Shown here: positions 53,453-62,223 of the stretch, one piece after another
Position numbering within the stretch: the stretch's first letter is position 1
Layout: every line of letters starts with the position of its first letter
From: Clostridia bacterium
GTDB lineage: Bacteria > Bacillota > Clostridia > Oscillospirales > Acutalibacteraceae
NCBI GenBank assembly: GCA_017410605.1
Contig: JAFQQN010000017.1
Location: forward strand, 90,975-154,974
DNA length: 64,000 bases
Direction of reading: 5' to 3'
Made by a program: the position numbers and the translations under genes
Notes under the pieces: model-generated
Database searches by the model: none
What the model was told of the DNA's origin: nothing
Seen by the model: only the letters and a program-made list of their open reading frames with translations

Positions 53453-54595
53453 ATCAAATAAATCTTTAATTTTATCTAAGAAAGACTTTCTGCCTTTGTA
53501 GTTATTATCTGAGGTAGACGCGTCAAATTCTTTAATAAGGTCTTTCTGCTTTGAAGAAAGATTTTTTGGAACTTCTAAAACAACCTTAACATATTGGTCG
53601 CCTTTGCCTGAATAATTAAGACGCTGAATACCTTTACCCCTAAGTTTAAACTCATCACCGGGTTGTGTTCCCTCGTGAATTGTAAATTTAACCTTGCCAT
53701 CAAGGGTGGGAACGGTTATTTCAGCTCCAAGGGCCGCCTGAGCAAAGGTTATGGGAATTTCACAGAAAACATCAAATCCGTCACGCTCAAAAATTGGGTG
53801 AGGACGAACCGAAACACCAATTCTAAGATCACCGGCCGGGCCGCCGTTAATGCCGTGGTCACCGCCACCTCTTAGATTAATTACCTGTCCGTCATCAATT
53901 CCGGCGGGAATATCAAAGGATTGCTCAACGCTCTTTCTTATTCTGCCCTTGCCGTCACAAGCCTTACAGGGGTTAACAATTATTTTACCCTTGCCGCCGC
54001 AACGGTCACAGGTGCGCTGACTTTGCATTGCACCAAATGGGGTGCGTTGGGTTATGTTTATACGGCCTGTACCGTGACAGGCATTACAGGTTTTTGTTTC
54101 GCTTCCCTTTGCAGAACCACTTCCGTGACACTCATCACAGGTATGAATTCGGTTTACGCGAATTGTCTTTTTACAACCCTTGGCCGCCTCTTCAAATGAA
54201 AGCACAACATTTGCCGTAATATCGTTACCTTTTCTGGGTGCGTTGGGGTTGGCTGCTCTTCCGCCGCCACCAAAACCGCCGCCGAAAAACTGACCGAAAA
54301 TATCACCAAGGTCACCAAAATCAAAGCCACCGGCTCCGTATCCGCCGCCACCGGCTCCAAAATTAGGGTCTACACCGGCATGGCCAAACTGGTCGTATCT
54401 GGCTTTCTTTTCACTGTCCGAAAGCACCTCATAAGCCTCGGCCGCTTCTTTAAAGCATTTTTCAGCCTCTGCATCACCGGGGTGTAGGTCGGGGTGATAT
54501 TTTTTTGCCGCCTGGCGGTAGGCCTTTTTTATCTGGTCTTCGGTTGCAGATTTGTCTACACCAAGCACCTCATAATAATCTCTTTTTTCGCTCAA
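53450..54595 (-). CDS. dnaJ: Chaperone DnaJ
   Basis: 381 residues. The start is TTG at 54595, giving [20 protein letters not shown], with AGGAG about 11 bases upstream; the frame runs on without a site. The J domain has [11 protein letters not shown], then a Gly/Phe region, four C-x2-C-x-G-x-G zinc repeats ([32 protein letters not shown]) and the C-terminal substrate domain. It stimulates DnaK ATPase and delivers substrates. Last gene of hrcA-grpE-dnaK-dnaJ, ending at a bidirectional terminator. Confidence 0.96.
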   Translation of the reverse strand: MSEKRDYYEVLGVDKSATEDQIKKAYRQAAKKYHPDLHPGDAEAEKCFKEAAEAYEVLSDSEKKARYDQFGHAGVDPNFGAGGGGYGAGGFDFGDLGDIFGQFFGGGFGGGGRAANPNAPRKGNDITANVVLSFEEAAKGCKKTIRVNRIHTCDECHGSGSAKGSETKTCNACHGTGRINITQRTPFGAMQSQRTCDRCGGKGKIIVNPCKACDGKGRIRKSVEQSFDIPAGIDDGQVINLRGGGDHGINGGPAGDLRIGVSVRPHPIFERDGFDVFCEIPITFAQAALGAEITVPTLDGKVKFTIHEGTQPGDEFKLRGKGIQRLNYSGKGDQYVKVVLEVPKNLSSKQKDLIKEFDASTSDNNYKGRKSFLDKIKDLFD

Positions 54596-54719
54596 AGGAA
54601 AAACACTCCTAGTATTTAAACTGTGGCAACAATCAAATATTAAAATAAAATACAACCATTGCCGGGGAAATCTTTCTTAGAAATCCCCGGCAAGATGTTT
54701 TGGAAAATTGATTTAATTT

Positions 54720-56558
54720 TTATTTATTGTCGTCTGTTGCGTCTTTAAAATCAGCCTCATAAACATTATCGCCATTGGCAGAACCGTTTGCTGTGGGGTC
54801 AGCGCCTGCGGCACCCTGAGCAGCGGCGGCATCTTTATAAAGCTTTTCGCTTATAGCATAGAACTTTTGTTGTAAAGCTTCTTGCTTAGCCTTAATATCG
54901 TCAAGGTTGTCGCCTTTAAGTGCCTCACGAAGAGCATTAACAGCCTCGTTAATTTCTGTTTTCTCTGCTTCAGAAACCTTGTCACCAAGCTCACCCAAAG
55001 CCTTTTCGGTTTGATAAATCATTTGGTCAGCACCGTTGCGAAGGTCAATTTCTTCGCGGCGCTTTTTATCCTCGGCGGCATATTGCTCAGCTTCTTCAAC
55101 AGCCTTGTCAATATCGTCCTTAGACATATTGGTGCTAGAAGTAATGGTTATCTTCTGCTCCTTACCGGTGCCAAGGTCTTTAGCAGAAACATTAACAATG
55201 CCGTTGGCATCAATATCAAAGGTAACCTCAATCTGGGGAATACCGCGAGGTGCGGGGGCGATACCGTCAAGGTGGAATACACCTAAGGTTTTATTGTCCT
55301 TTGCAAATTCGCGCTCACCCTGAAGAACGTGAACCTCTACAGAGGTCTGGCCGTCAGCGGCTGTAGAGAAAATTTGACTCTTTTTAGTAGGAATGGTGGT
55401 GTTACGGTCAATAACCTTTGTAGAAACACCGCCCATAGTTTCAATACCAAGTGAAAGGGGAGTAACGTCTAGGAGAAGAAGACCCTTAACATCTCCGCCA
55501 AGAACACCGCCCTGGATAGCGGCACCAAGAGCAACACACTCGTCGGGGTTAATGCCCTTGAAAGGCTCACTGCCAATAAAGTTTTTAACAGCCTCTTGAA
55601 CGGCGGGAATACGGCTGGAGCCACCAACCATAAGAACCTTATTAATTTCGCTCTTATCAAGGCCAGAGTCAGAAAGTGCCTGACGAACCGGACCCATAGT
55701 AGCCTCTACAAGGTCGCCGGTAAGCTCGTTAAACTTTGCACGGGTAAGGGTTGTTTCAAAATGCTTAGGACCTGTTGCATCGGCAGTAATAAAGGGAAGA
55801 TTAATGTCTGTGCTGGTCATTCCTGAAAGGTCAATTTTAGCCTTTTCTGCAGCCTCTTTAATTCTCTGCATAGCCATTTTGTCGTTAGAAAGGTCAATGC
55901 CCTGTTCGTTTTTAAAGGTAGCTATAATAAAGTCCATAATGCGCTTGTCAAAGTCGTCACCGCCAAGACGGTTGTTACCTGCAGTTGCAAGAACCTCTTG
56001 AACTCCGTCGCCCATTTCAATAATAGAAACGTCGAAGGTACCGCCGCCAAGGTCATAAACCATAACCTTTTGGTCATCTTCCTTGTCTACGCTATAAGCA
56101 AGAGCAGCGGCTGTAGGCTCGTTGATGATTCTCTTAACATCAAGACCGGCAATTTTACCGGCATCCTTAGTTGCCTGACGCTGAGCATCGGTAAAGTAAG
56201 CAGGAACAGTAATAACTGCTTCGCTAACTGTTGTACCAAGGTAGCTTTCTGCATCTGCCTTAAGCTTAGAAAGAATAATAGCAGAAATCTCTTGAGGGGT
56301 GTACTTTTTGTCGTCAATGCTAACGGTGTAGGCAGAGCCCATTTCTCTTTTAATAGAGCTAATTGTACGGTCGGGGTTTGTAATAGCCTGACGCTTTGCA
56401 ACCTGACCTACCATACGCTCTCCTGTTTTAGAAAAAGCCACAACAGAAGGGGTTGTTCTTCCGCCCTCGGCATTTGCAATAACAACTGCTTCGCCGCCTT
56501 CCATAACGGCAACGCAAGAGTTTGTTGTACCAAGGTCAATACCAATAATTTTTCCCAT
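54720..56558 (-). CDS. dnaK: Molecular chaperone DnaK (Hsp70)
   Basis: 612 residues, full length. Signature blocks are [32 protein letters not shown] and [17 protein letters not shown], followed by the substrate domain and a Gly/Ala/Asn-rich tail. The ATPase domain lacks the roughly 24-residue insertion of Gram-negative DnaK, as in Gram-positives. It refolds proteins with DnaJ and GrpE. Heat-regulated through the upstream CIRCE. Confidence 0.98.
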   Translation of the reverse strand: MGKIIGIDLGTTNSCVAVMEGGEAVVIANAEGGRTTPSVVAFSKTGERMVGQVAKRQAITNPDRTISSIKREMGSAYTVSIDDKKYTPQEISAIILSKLKADAESYLGTTVSEAVITVPAYFTDAQRQATKDAGKIAGLDVKRIINEPTAAALAYSVDKEDDQKVMVYDLGGGTFDVSIIEMGDGVQEVLATAGNNRLGGDDFDKRIMDFIIATFKNEQGIDLSNDKMAMQRIKEAAEKAKIDLSGMTSTDINLPFITADATGPKHFETTLTRAKFNELTGDLVEATMGPVRQALSDSGLDKSEINKVLMVGGSSRIPAVQEAVKNFIGSEPFKGINPDECVALGAAIQGGVLGGDVKGLLLLDVTPLSLGIETMGGVSTKVIDRNTTIPTKKSQIFSTAADGQTSVEVHVLQGEREFAKDNKTLGVFHLDGIAPAPRGIPQIEVTFDIDANGIVNVSAKDLGTGKEQKITITSSTNMSKDDIDKAVEEAEQYAAEDKKRREEIDLRNGADQMIYQTEKALGELGDKVSEAEKTEINEAVNALREALKGDNLDDIKAKQEALQQKFYAISEKLYKDAAAAQGAAGADPTANGSANGDNVYEADFKDATDDNK

Positions 56559-56654
56559 AATATTTTTCCTCCAAATTAAATGTACTGTTTTATATTATTT
56601 CACAATTTACTAATTTTGATACCTAAATTGTGGAACCAACTGAGAGTATAATGT

Positions 56655-57215
56655 TTAGTTTGCAACCTGAACCATTGCAGGGCGGATAATAGTATCGCCC
56701 AGTTTATAGCCTTGTTGTAAAACCTGTGTTATTTCGTTTTCGCCTTTTTCTTGGTCTTCAATATGCATTACAGCTTCGTGAATTTGCGGGTCAAATGAAT
56801 CTCCCACTTCGGCTAACTCTACAAGGCCAAGACTGTCAACCAAACCTCGCATTTGTTTAACTATCATTTCAATTCCCTTTGCATAATCGGGGGAGTTTGG
56901 GTCTACAGCCAATGCTCTTGCGGCATTATCTAAAACCGGAAGAAGCTCTTTAACAATTGATGCCTTTGCATATTCGGCGGTATGAAGCTTTTCTCTTTCG
57001 GTGCGCTTTTTAAAGTTATCAAACTCCGCTGCTGTTCTCATTAACAGCTCTTTTTGTGCTTCGAGTTCGCCTTTAAGCTTTTCAGCCTCTGCATTTACCT
57101 TCGGCTTTTTTGCCTTAGAAGTTTTTTCGCTTTTTTCTGTTTTTTGGTTAACCTCAGCCTCTGAAATATTTTCCTCATCTGTCTGCGTAGCTGTGTTTTT
57201 TACTTCGTCACTCAT
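56655..57215 (-). CDS. grpE: Nucleotide exchange factor GrpE
   Basis: 186 residues: a disordered acidic/lysine-rich N-terminus, a long coiled coil (KGELEAQKELLMRTAAEFDN) and a beta domain with EAVMHIEDQEKGENEI and GYKLGDTIIRPAMVQVAN. It releases ADP from DnaK and acts as a thermosensor. Between hrcA and dnaK. Confidence 0.96.
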   Translation of the reverse strand: MSDEVKNTATQTDEENISEAEVNQKTEKSEKTSKAKKPKVNAEAEKLKGELEAQKELLMRTAAEFDNFKKRTEREKLHTAEYAKASIVKELLPVLDNAARALAVDPNSPDYAKGIEMIVKQMRGLVDSLGLVELAEVGDSFDPQIHEAVMHIEDQEKGENEITQVLQQGYKLGDTIIRPAMVQVAN

Positions 57216-57269
57216 ATAATTATATCCTTTCCGATTCTGTGAATTGCACAGAAAGCTTACTATTTATAA

Positions 57270-58304
57270 CTAGTCATCCAGGTCGTGAAGAGATTGCTCT
57301 AAAACCTTGCCAAGCTGTTTGGCAAAATAGCTAATGCTTGGAATAAGCTCTTCATAGGCCATTCTTGTAGGGCCTATAACACCTATTCTTCCTACACGGT
57401 TTTCACCGCCCCCAAACTTTGCAACCACCATACTTGAGGGCTTAAGGGCATCTATACCGCTTTCGTCACCGAAAACAACGCTAACGGGGTCGGGTATTTC
57501 AGAAAGGATTGAAAGAATTGTGTCCCGCCTGGAAATAAATTCTACAATTCTTCTGGCATCGCTTTCTTTATTATAATGCGCATAAATGTTGCCTTCACCC
57601 TTTAAATCAAGCTGACTTTGGCAAACATTATCTATCATTTCAAAAAGAAGTGAAAAAAGCGGAAGAAGAGTTATAGCAAAGCTTCCTGCTTTTGCAACAA
57701 TGTTTTGCAAAAAACCTCCCGTAAAATCGGAAAGGCTGGCACCTATAACATCGGTCGCAACAAGGCGGTCAAAAATGGCCAAGGCAGAGCGGTTTAAATC
57801 TTCTGCTGTGCGGCACATACGGCTTCTTGCAACACCGTCAGAGGTAAGCAAAACTAAAAGTGCGCTTCGCCTTCCCATTGGAAGAAGCTCAACCCTTTTA
57901 ACATAGGCACCGGCTTCGGGAATGGTTAGGGAAACGGCCGGAAAGCCTGTAAGATCTGACAAAGCCTGGCCGGCAAGGGATGTTATGTTTTCAGGGTCTT
58001 TAGCAACCCTTTCAATAACATTGTCAATAGAAGTCTTCATAGGCTCTGAAAGATTTTCGTTACCTAAAAGACCGGTAACATAAAGGCGATAACCTGCTGC
58101 GGTGGGAACGCGCCCGGCAGAGGTATGGGGCTGCTCTAAAAAGCCCATTTCACATAAATCGCTCATCTCATTACGAAGTGTTGCTGAAGACAGCCCAAGG
58201 TTGGTGCTTTGGGCTAAAAGCTTAGAGCCAACCGGTTCGCCTAAAGCTATGTGAGCTTTAACAATTTCAGAAAGAATAATCTTTTTTCTGGGCGTTAGCT
58301 CCAA
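57270..58304 (-). CDS. hrcA: Heat-inducible transcription repressor HrcA
   Basis: About 344 residues. The start may be TTG 58304 (AGGAG 9 bases upstream), giving MELTPRKKIILSEIVKAH; ATG 58313 abuts the same site with no spacing. A winged-helix N-terminus with EPVGSKLLAQ and LSSATLRNEMSDLCEMGFLEQPH recognises CIRCE. The C-terminal GAF-like domain ends VIGPTRMAYEELIPSISYFA. It represses its own operon until the GroE chaperonin is titrated by misfolded protein. Confidence 0.95.
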   Translation of the reverse strand: MELTPRKKIILSEIVKAHIALGEPVGSKLLAQSTNLGLSSATLRNEMSDLCEMGFLEQPHTSAGRVPTAAGYRLYVTGLLGNENLSEPMKTSIDNVIERVAKDPENITSLAGQALSDLTGFPAVSLTIPEAGAYVKRVELLPMGRRSALLVLLTSDGVARSRMCRTAEDLNRSALAIFDRLVATDVIGASLSDFTGGFLQNIVAKAGSFAITLLPLFSLLFEMIDNVCQSQLDLKGEGNIYAHYNKESDARRIVEFISRRDTILSILSEIPDPVSVVFGDESGIDALKPSSMVVAKFGGGENRVGRIGVIGPTRMAYEELIPSISYFAKQLGKVLEQSLHDLDD

Positions 58305-58325
58305 CCTTATCATCTCCTTTTCGGT

Positions 58326-58352
58326 TTAGCACTCTAACTCTTTGAGTGCTAA
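58326..58352. promoter_or_regulatory. CIRCE operator
   Basis: TTAGCACTC (58326-58334), 9-base spacer, GAGTGCTAA (58344-58352): a perfect match to the CIRCE consensus, 22 bases upstream of the hrcA ATG and just downstream of its promoter. It is the HrcA binding site. Confidence 0.97.
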
Positions 58353-58356
58353 CTGT

Positions 58357-58390
58357 ATTATAATTTACCACCTTTGACCCTCTTTGTCAA
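58357..58390 (-). promoter_or_regulatory. hrcA operon promoter
   Basis: On the minus strand, TTGACA (58385-58390) is followed 17 bases later by TAAATT (58362-58367), overlapping a TATAAT at 58357-58362 that would have a 22-base spacer. CIRCE lies directly downstream. Confidence 0.65.
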
Positions 58391-58473
58391 TAGGTTAATT
58401 ATAAATATTTTATGAATTTTTTTGACTTTCTCTGACCTTTGACAAAAAATTAATATATTTGCAGTATTTTCGG

Positions 58474-58506
58474 CAAAAAAATCACCCCGATTATATAATC
58501 GGGGCA
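58474..58506 (-). terminator. Terminator of the D,D-carboxypeptidase gene
   Basis: CCCCGATTAT and ATAATCGGGG make a perfect 20-base palindrome at 58485-58504; on the minus strand it runs into TGATTTTTTT. Confidence 0.88.
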
Positions 58507-58514
58507 ATCTTTAA

Positions 58515-59843
58515 TTAATATCTTCTGCGTCTTCTTCTACGCTTTTTGCGGCGACGATTAAGCCAGGCGCAATAAATTATAAAGGCAAAAATAAGTACGG
58601 CAATTATTATAATTATAGCAATAAATACATTGCTGGAAAAAAGGTCGGTAAAAAATTTAACAAAGGCAAGAGCATTACTTTTTTCAACATCGGTCATTGC
58701 CACCACCTTAACGGTGGCCAGTTCTTCTCCGCCGTATTTTACGGTTGCTACCCCAAGCTGCTGACCGCTTTTAATTGGCGCGGTAGCGGGGGTGGAGGAA
58801 AAATCCAATTCAATTTTAACAGTAGAATTATCAGCATCTTTGGGAAGAATGGCATTTACCGGCTTTTCTAAAACTACCGGAACATGGTCGGCATCCTTTC
58901 CAAGCTCTACGGGACATTCCCCAACAGGGGTACTGCTGTTATAAACCTCGCGATATTCAAATGTGTCATAGGCCCACATATAAAGAGCCTTTGAATCGGT
59001 AAACTGAAAACCGGCGGCGCCACCGGCAGAGTTGTATACGGGAGAGTTCATTAAAACACAAATATAGGTGGTGCCGTTTTTGGTTGCGGTAGAAATTAAA
59101 CATTTACCGGCTTCGTCGGTATAACCTGTTTTAACACCACTGGCATATGGATAGTAATAATCCTGATTGGGGGCATTGGGGTCTTGAAGATATATTGTAC
59201 TTACGGCAATACGGGATTTGCTTTTGTTGTTTTCGGGGACGGTATAACGAACAGTGCCAACAATTTCTTTAAACAGCTCATTTTTAAGCATATACTTTGT
59301 TAAAATATACATATCCTTAGGGGTTGTATAGTGGTTTTCGTTATGAAGCCCATGGGCATTAACAAAGTGGCTGTTGGCCATACCAAGGTCGGTAGCCTTT
59401 TGGTTCATTTTAGAAATAAAGTCCGAGATGCTTCCACCGCCAAAGTGTAGCGCCAAGGCATTGGCGGCATCATTTGCTGAGTGTACAAGTGTTATATAAA
59501 GAAGGTCGAGGGCACTAAGCTCTTCACCCTCTACCAAATTAAAAACAGAAGAACCGGTTCCAAGCAAGGGCAACAGGGCACCCTCATTTACTGTTACCTT
59601 GGTGTTTTTAGGGTCGGCACATTCATCTAACACTACTGCCGCAGTCATAATTTTGGTAAGAGAAGCTGGGTATAGCCGCTTATCAGAGTTCTTTTCATAT
59701 ATAATGGTATCGGTGTCAAAATTAGCAAAAAGAACACCCTCTGCCGCCACAGTAAAGTCAGATGGTGTATAGGCGCTTACAGTAAAGGCAGAAGAAAAAA
59801 TTATAAAAAAACAAAATAATATGCAAAATAGCTTTTTTACCAT
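58515..59843 (-). CDS. Serine-type D-Ala-D-Ala carboxypeptidase (PBP5/DacF family)
   Basis: 442 residues. A signal peptide (hydrophobic 4-20, cleavage near SAYT) leads to the penicillin-binding domain with S61-x-x-K64 (YPASLTKIM), S122-A-N124 and K238-T-G240. A C-terminal PBP5-like domain is followed by a transmembrane helix (about 400-425) and an unusual cluster of some twelve Arg/Lys residues at the very end. It trims pentapeptides of peptidoglycan at the outer face of the membrane. The C-terminal helix replaces the usual amphipathic anchor. Monocistronic. Confidence 0.9.
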   Translation of the reverse strand: MVKKLFCILFCFFIIFSSAFTVSAYTPSDFTVAAEGVLFANFDTDTIIYEKNSDKRLYPASLTKIMTAAVVLDECADPKNTKVTVNEGALLPLLGTGSSVFNLVEGEELSALDLLYITLVHSANDAANALALHFGGGSISDFISKMNQKATDLGMANSHFVNAHGLHNENHYTTPKDMYILTKYMLKNELFKEIVGTVRYTVPENNKSKSRIAVSTIYLQDPNAPNQDYYYPYASGVKTGYTDEAGKCLISTATKNGTTYICVLMNSPVYNSAGGAAGFQFTDSKALYMWAYDTFEYREVYNSSTPVGECPVELGKDADHVPVVLEKPVNAILPKDADNSTVKIELDFSSTPATAPIKSGQQLGVATVKYGGEELATVKVVAMTDVEKSNALAFVKFFTDLFSSNVFIAIIIIIAVLIFAFIIYCAWLNRRRKKRRRRRRRY

Positions 59844-59936
59844 AGCAATTTCTCCAAATATATTGTATACTAGTATTATACATTAAAACAACAAAATTTT
59901 AAAGTGTTATTTTAAATTTTTAAAAGGTGTGTTTAA

Positions 59937-60638
59937 ATGATTTATGTAACAGGGGATATGCACGGAGAAGAATCCAGGCTTTACGATAAAGAGTGGCGAA
60001 AGCTAAAGGCTAATGATGTGCTTATTATTTGCGGCGACTTTGGTTTTGTGTGGGATAATTCTGAAAGAGAGAAAAGCACACTTAAATATTTAGGAAGCCG
60101 AAAATTTACGGTCTGTTTTTTAGACGGCTGCCACGAAAATTTTGAAATTATAAATAAGGCAAGAAAAACTGTTTGGAAGGGTGGCTATGTTCACCGTATA
60201 AGCGGCAACCTATTTCACCTTATGCGTGGTGAAATATATAACATTAACGGTACACGCATTTTTACCTTTGGCGGCGGCGAGAGTGAAGATAAGGATATTA
60301 GACAGGAGCAGCAGCGTTGGTGGCGAAACGAACTGCCCTCTCCCGAAGAGATGGCAAGAGGTGCCGAAACCTTAGATGAGTGTGAAGGCGAAATAGATTA
60401 TATTATTACCCATGAACCGCCATCGTTGGTAAAAAGCTCAATGCTTCTTAGAAAAGGTAATGCCGACCACGTTAACAAGCTTAATGGTTATTTAGAAGAA
60501 ATCGGGAGGTACTGTAATTATAAGCAATGGTATTTCGGTTCTCTCCACGAAGACAGAAGAATAACCCCTAAGCATACCTGCCTTTTTAATAAAATTATTC
60601 CTATTGACGGGTTTGAAAGCTTGTCTTTAGAAAAATAG
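59937..60638 (+). CDS. Calcineurin-like metallophosphoesterase
   Basis: 233 residues. Metal-site motifs are VTGDMHGE (residues 5-12), IICGDFGFVWD, the GNHE-equivalent DGCHENFE and a late ITHEPP, with FGSLHEDRR near the end. It may be a phosphatase or nuclease; no substrate can be assigned. Its 3' end overlaps the convergent radical SAM gene by 12 bases. Divergent from the carboxypeptidase gene. Confidence 0.85.
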   Translation: MIYVTGDMHGEESRLYDKEWRKLKANDVLIICGDFGFVWDNSEREKSTLKYLGSRKFTVCFLDGCHENFEIINKARKTVWKGGYVHRISGNLFHLMRGEIYNINGTRIFTFGGGESEDKDIRQEQQRWWRNELPSPEEMARGAETLDECEGEIDYIITHEPPSLVKSSMLLRKGNADHVNKLNGYLEEIGRYCNYKQWYFGSLHEDRRITPKHTCLFNKIIPIDGFESLSLEK

Positions 60639-61532
60639 TTTGCCCTGAACAATGCCGTCGGCTTTAAGTCTGCGGTTTATTTCGTTTAAAACCATTTTTT
60701 TGTTTCCACTGTAAAGAGGGGCTATAAGGTTTTTCTTGGCGCCATCGCCGGTTAGACGGTGTATGGCCATTTGGGGTGGTATTCGCTGAATACACCCCTC
60801 TAAAATGTCAATATATTCATTAAGGTCTAGTGTGTTAAATAACCCGTCCAGGTAGTCTTTTTCAAGGTCGGTGCCTTTGATAACGTGAAGTAGGTGGAAT
60901 TTTATTCCTGAAACGCCACTTTTCCCTATGTAACTAGTTGTCTGCCACATCATTTCTTTTGTTTCACCCGGTAAGCCTAAAATCTGGTGAGTAATAACCC
61001 TAATGTCAAGGCTGTTTAAGTCTTTAACAGCTTTGTCATAAACCGAAAGTTCATAGCCTCTCCTTATATATTTTGCTGTTTGTGGGTGAATGGTCTGAAG
61101 TCCCAATTCAACAAAAACTGGCTTAATGCGATTGAGTTTATCTAATACTGTTAAAATATCTTTTGGTAAAAGGTCGGGTCTGGTAGCAATTGAAAGCCCT
61201 ACAATTCGTGGGTCGTCTATAGCACTAAGATAAAGTTCTTCTAATTTTTTTGGTGTGTTATAGGTATTACAATAGTCTTGAAAATAAGAGATGAATTTAT
61301 TAATTTTCGCTTTAGACTTAAGCTTTTCGCTATATTCTTCTAAAATCTCAGTTATATTTCCGTCAAAGGGCAAGGCAAAATCCCCCGAACCGGACGGACT
61401 GCAAAAAATACAGCCCCTGGTATCTAAAGTACCGTCACGGTTAGGACAGTTCATTCCGCCCTTTAGGGTTATTTTATAAACCTTAGACCCAAAAAGATTT
61501 TTAAAATAATCGTTAGCTGAATAATATCCCAT
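60627..61532 (-). CDS. TIGR01212/YhcC-type radical SAM protein
   Basis: 301 residues. The cluster cysteines are in MNCPNRDGT and RGCIFCSPSGSG (C29, C41, C44), the unusual wide spacing of the YhcC family. Conserved FQDYCNTY, ATRPDLL and ELGLQTIHP follow. The reaction is unknown. Downstream it collides with the metallophosphoesterase gene with no terminator between them. Confidence 0.85.
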   Translation of the reverse strand: MGYYSANDYFKNLFGSKVYKITLKGGMNCPNRDGTLDTRGCIFCSPSGSGDFALPFDGNITEILEEYSEKLKSKAKINKFISYFQDYCNTYNTPKKLEELYLSAIDDPRIVGLSIATRPDLLPKDILTVLDKLNRIKPVFVELGLQTIHPQTAKYIRRGYELSVYDKAVKDLNSLDIRVITHQILGLPGETKEMMWQTTSYIGKSGVSGIKFHLLHVIKGTDLEKDYLDGLFNTLDLNEYIDILEGCIQRIPPQMAIHRLTGDGAKKNLIAPLYSGNKKMVLNEINRRLKADGIVQGKLFF

Positions 61533-61605
61533 AACGCACCTCCTTCTAAAGGTTAATTAATTCTATCATATATCAGTCATAATTTCTATACTTTAAAATA
61601 AAATC

Positions 61606-61634
61606 TTGACAAGGGGAATAAACATTATTATAAT
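61606..61634 (+). promoter_or_regulatory. greA-lysS promoter
   Basis: TTGACA (61606-61611) and TATAAT (61629-61634), 17-base spacer. Confidence 0.88.
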
Positions 61635-61658
61635 ATAAATAATATGTTTTTACCTAAA

Positions 61659-61695
61659 GCAAACGGAAAAGTTCGTTTGTTTTCTTTTCGTTTGC
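61659..61695 (+). promoter_or_regulatory. greA leader with alternative hairpins
   Basis: CAAACG (61660-61665) pairs with CGTTTG (61674-61679), followed by TTTTCTTTT, a weak terminator. GCAAACG (61659-61665) can instead pair with the distal CGTTTGC (61689-61695). Attenuation of greA is possible. Confidence 0.4.
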
Positions 61696-61720
61696 ATAAA
61701 AAGAAAGGAAATAGATTATT

Positions 61721-62197
61721 ATGGCTAAAATTTATAAATTTACAGAAGAGGGCCTCAAAAAGCATCAGGAGGAACTTGAAGACTTAAAAACCAATGGCCG
61801 TAAGGATATTGCAGAGCGCATTAAGGTTGCTCGTGGCTATGGTGACCTTTCAGAAAACAGTGAATATGACGATGCTAAAAATGAACAAGCCAAAATAGAG
61901 GCTCGTATTGTAGAGCTTGAGGCTATGCTCAAAAACTATGAAATTATTTCTGAAGACGAAATTAATACCGACAAGGTTGTTATTGGTGTTAAGGTAACAA
62001 TTAAAGATACTGCAACAAAAGAGGAATACACCTTTTCTATTGTTGGTTCTGCCGAGGCTGACCCCCTTGAGGATAAAATTTCTGATGAATCCCCTGTTGG
62101 AAAGGCTCTTATGGGTCATTCAGTGAAGCAGACAGTTGAGGTTGAACTGCCCGACGGCAAAGCCTCTTATAAAATTGTAGCTATAGAAAGACAGTAA
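61721..62197 (+). CDS. greA: Transcription elongation factor GreA
   Basis: 158 residues. The N-terminal coiled coil has GLKKHQEELEDL and ARGYGDLSENSEYDDAKNEQ with the acidic tip that reaches the polymerase active site; the C-terminal domain has DESPVGKALMGHSVKQTVEV. It rescues backtracked RNA polymerase by stimulating transcript cleavage. In operon with lysS. Confidence 0.97.
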   Translation: MAKIYKFTEEGLKKHQEELEDLKTNGRKDIAERIKVARGYGDLSENSEYDDAKNEQAKIEARIVELEAMLKNYEIISEDEINTDKVVIGVKVTIKDTATKEEYTFSIVGSAEADPLEDKISDESPVGKALMGHSVKQTVEVELPDGKASYKIVAIERQ

Positions 62198-62223
62198 AAT
62201 CCCGTTTGGAAGGAAAATTAAAA

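Noticed and set aside
54882..56579. Open frames on the plus strand opposite dnaK
   Set aside because: They are antisense shadows: no ribosome-binding sites, no family motifs, and they mirror the codon bias of dnaK.
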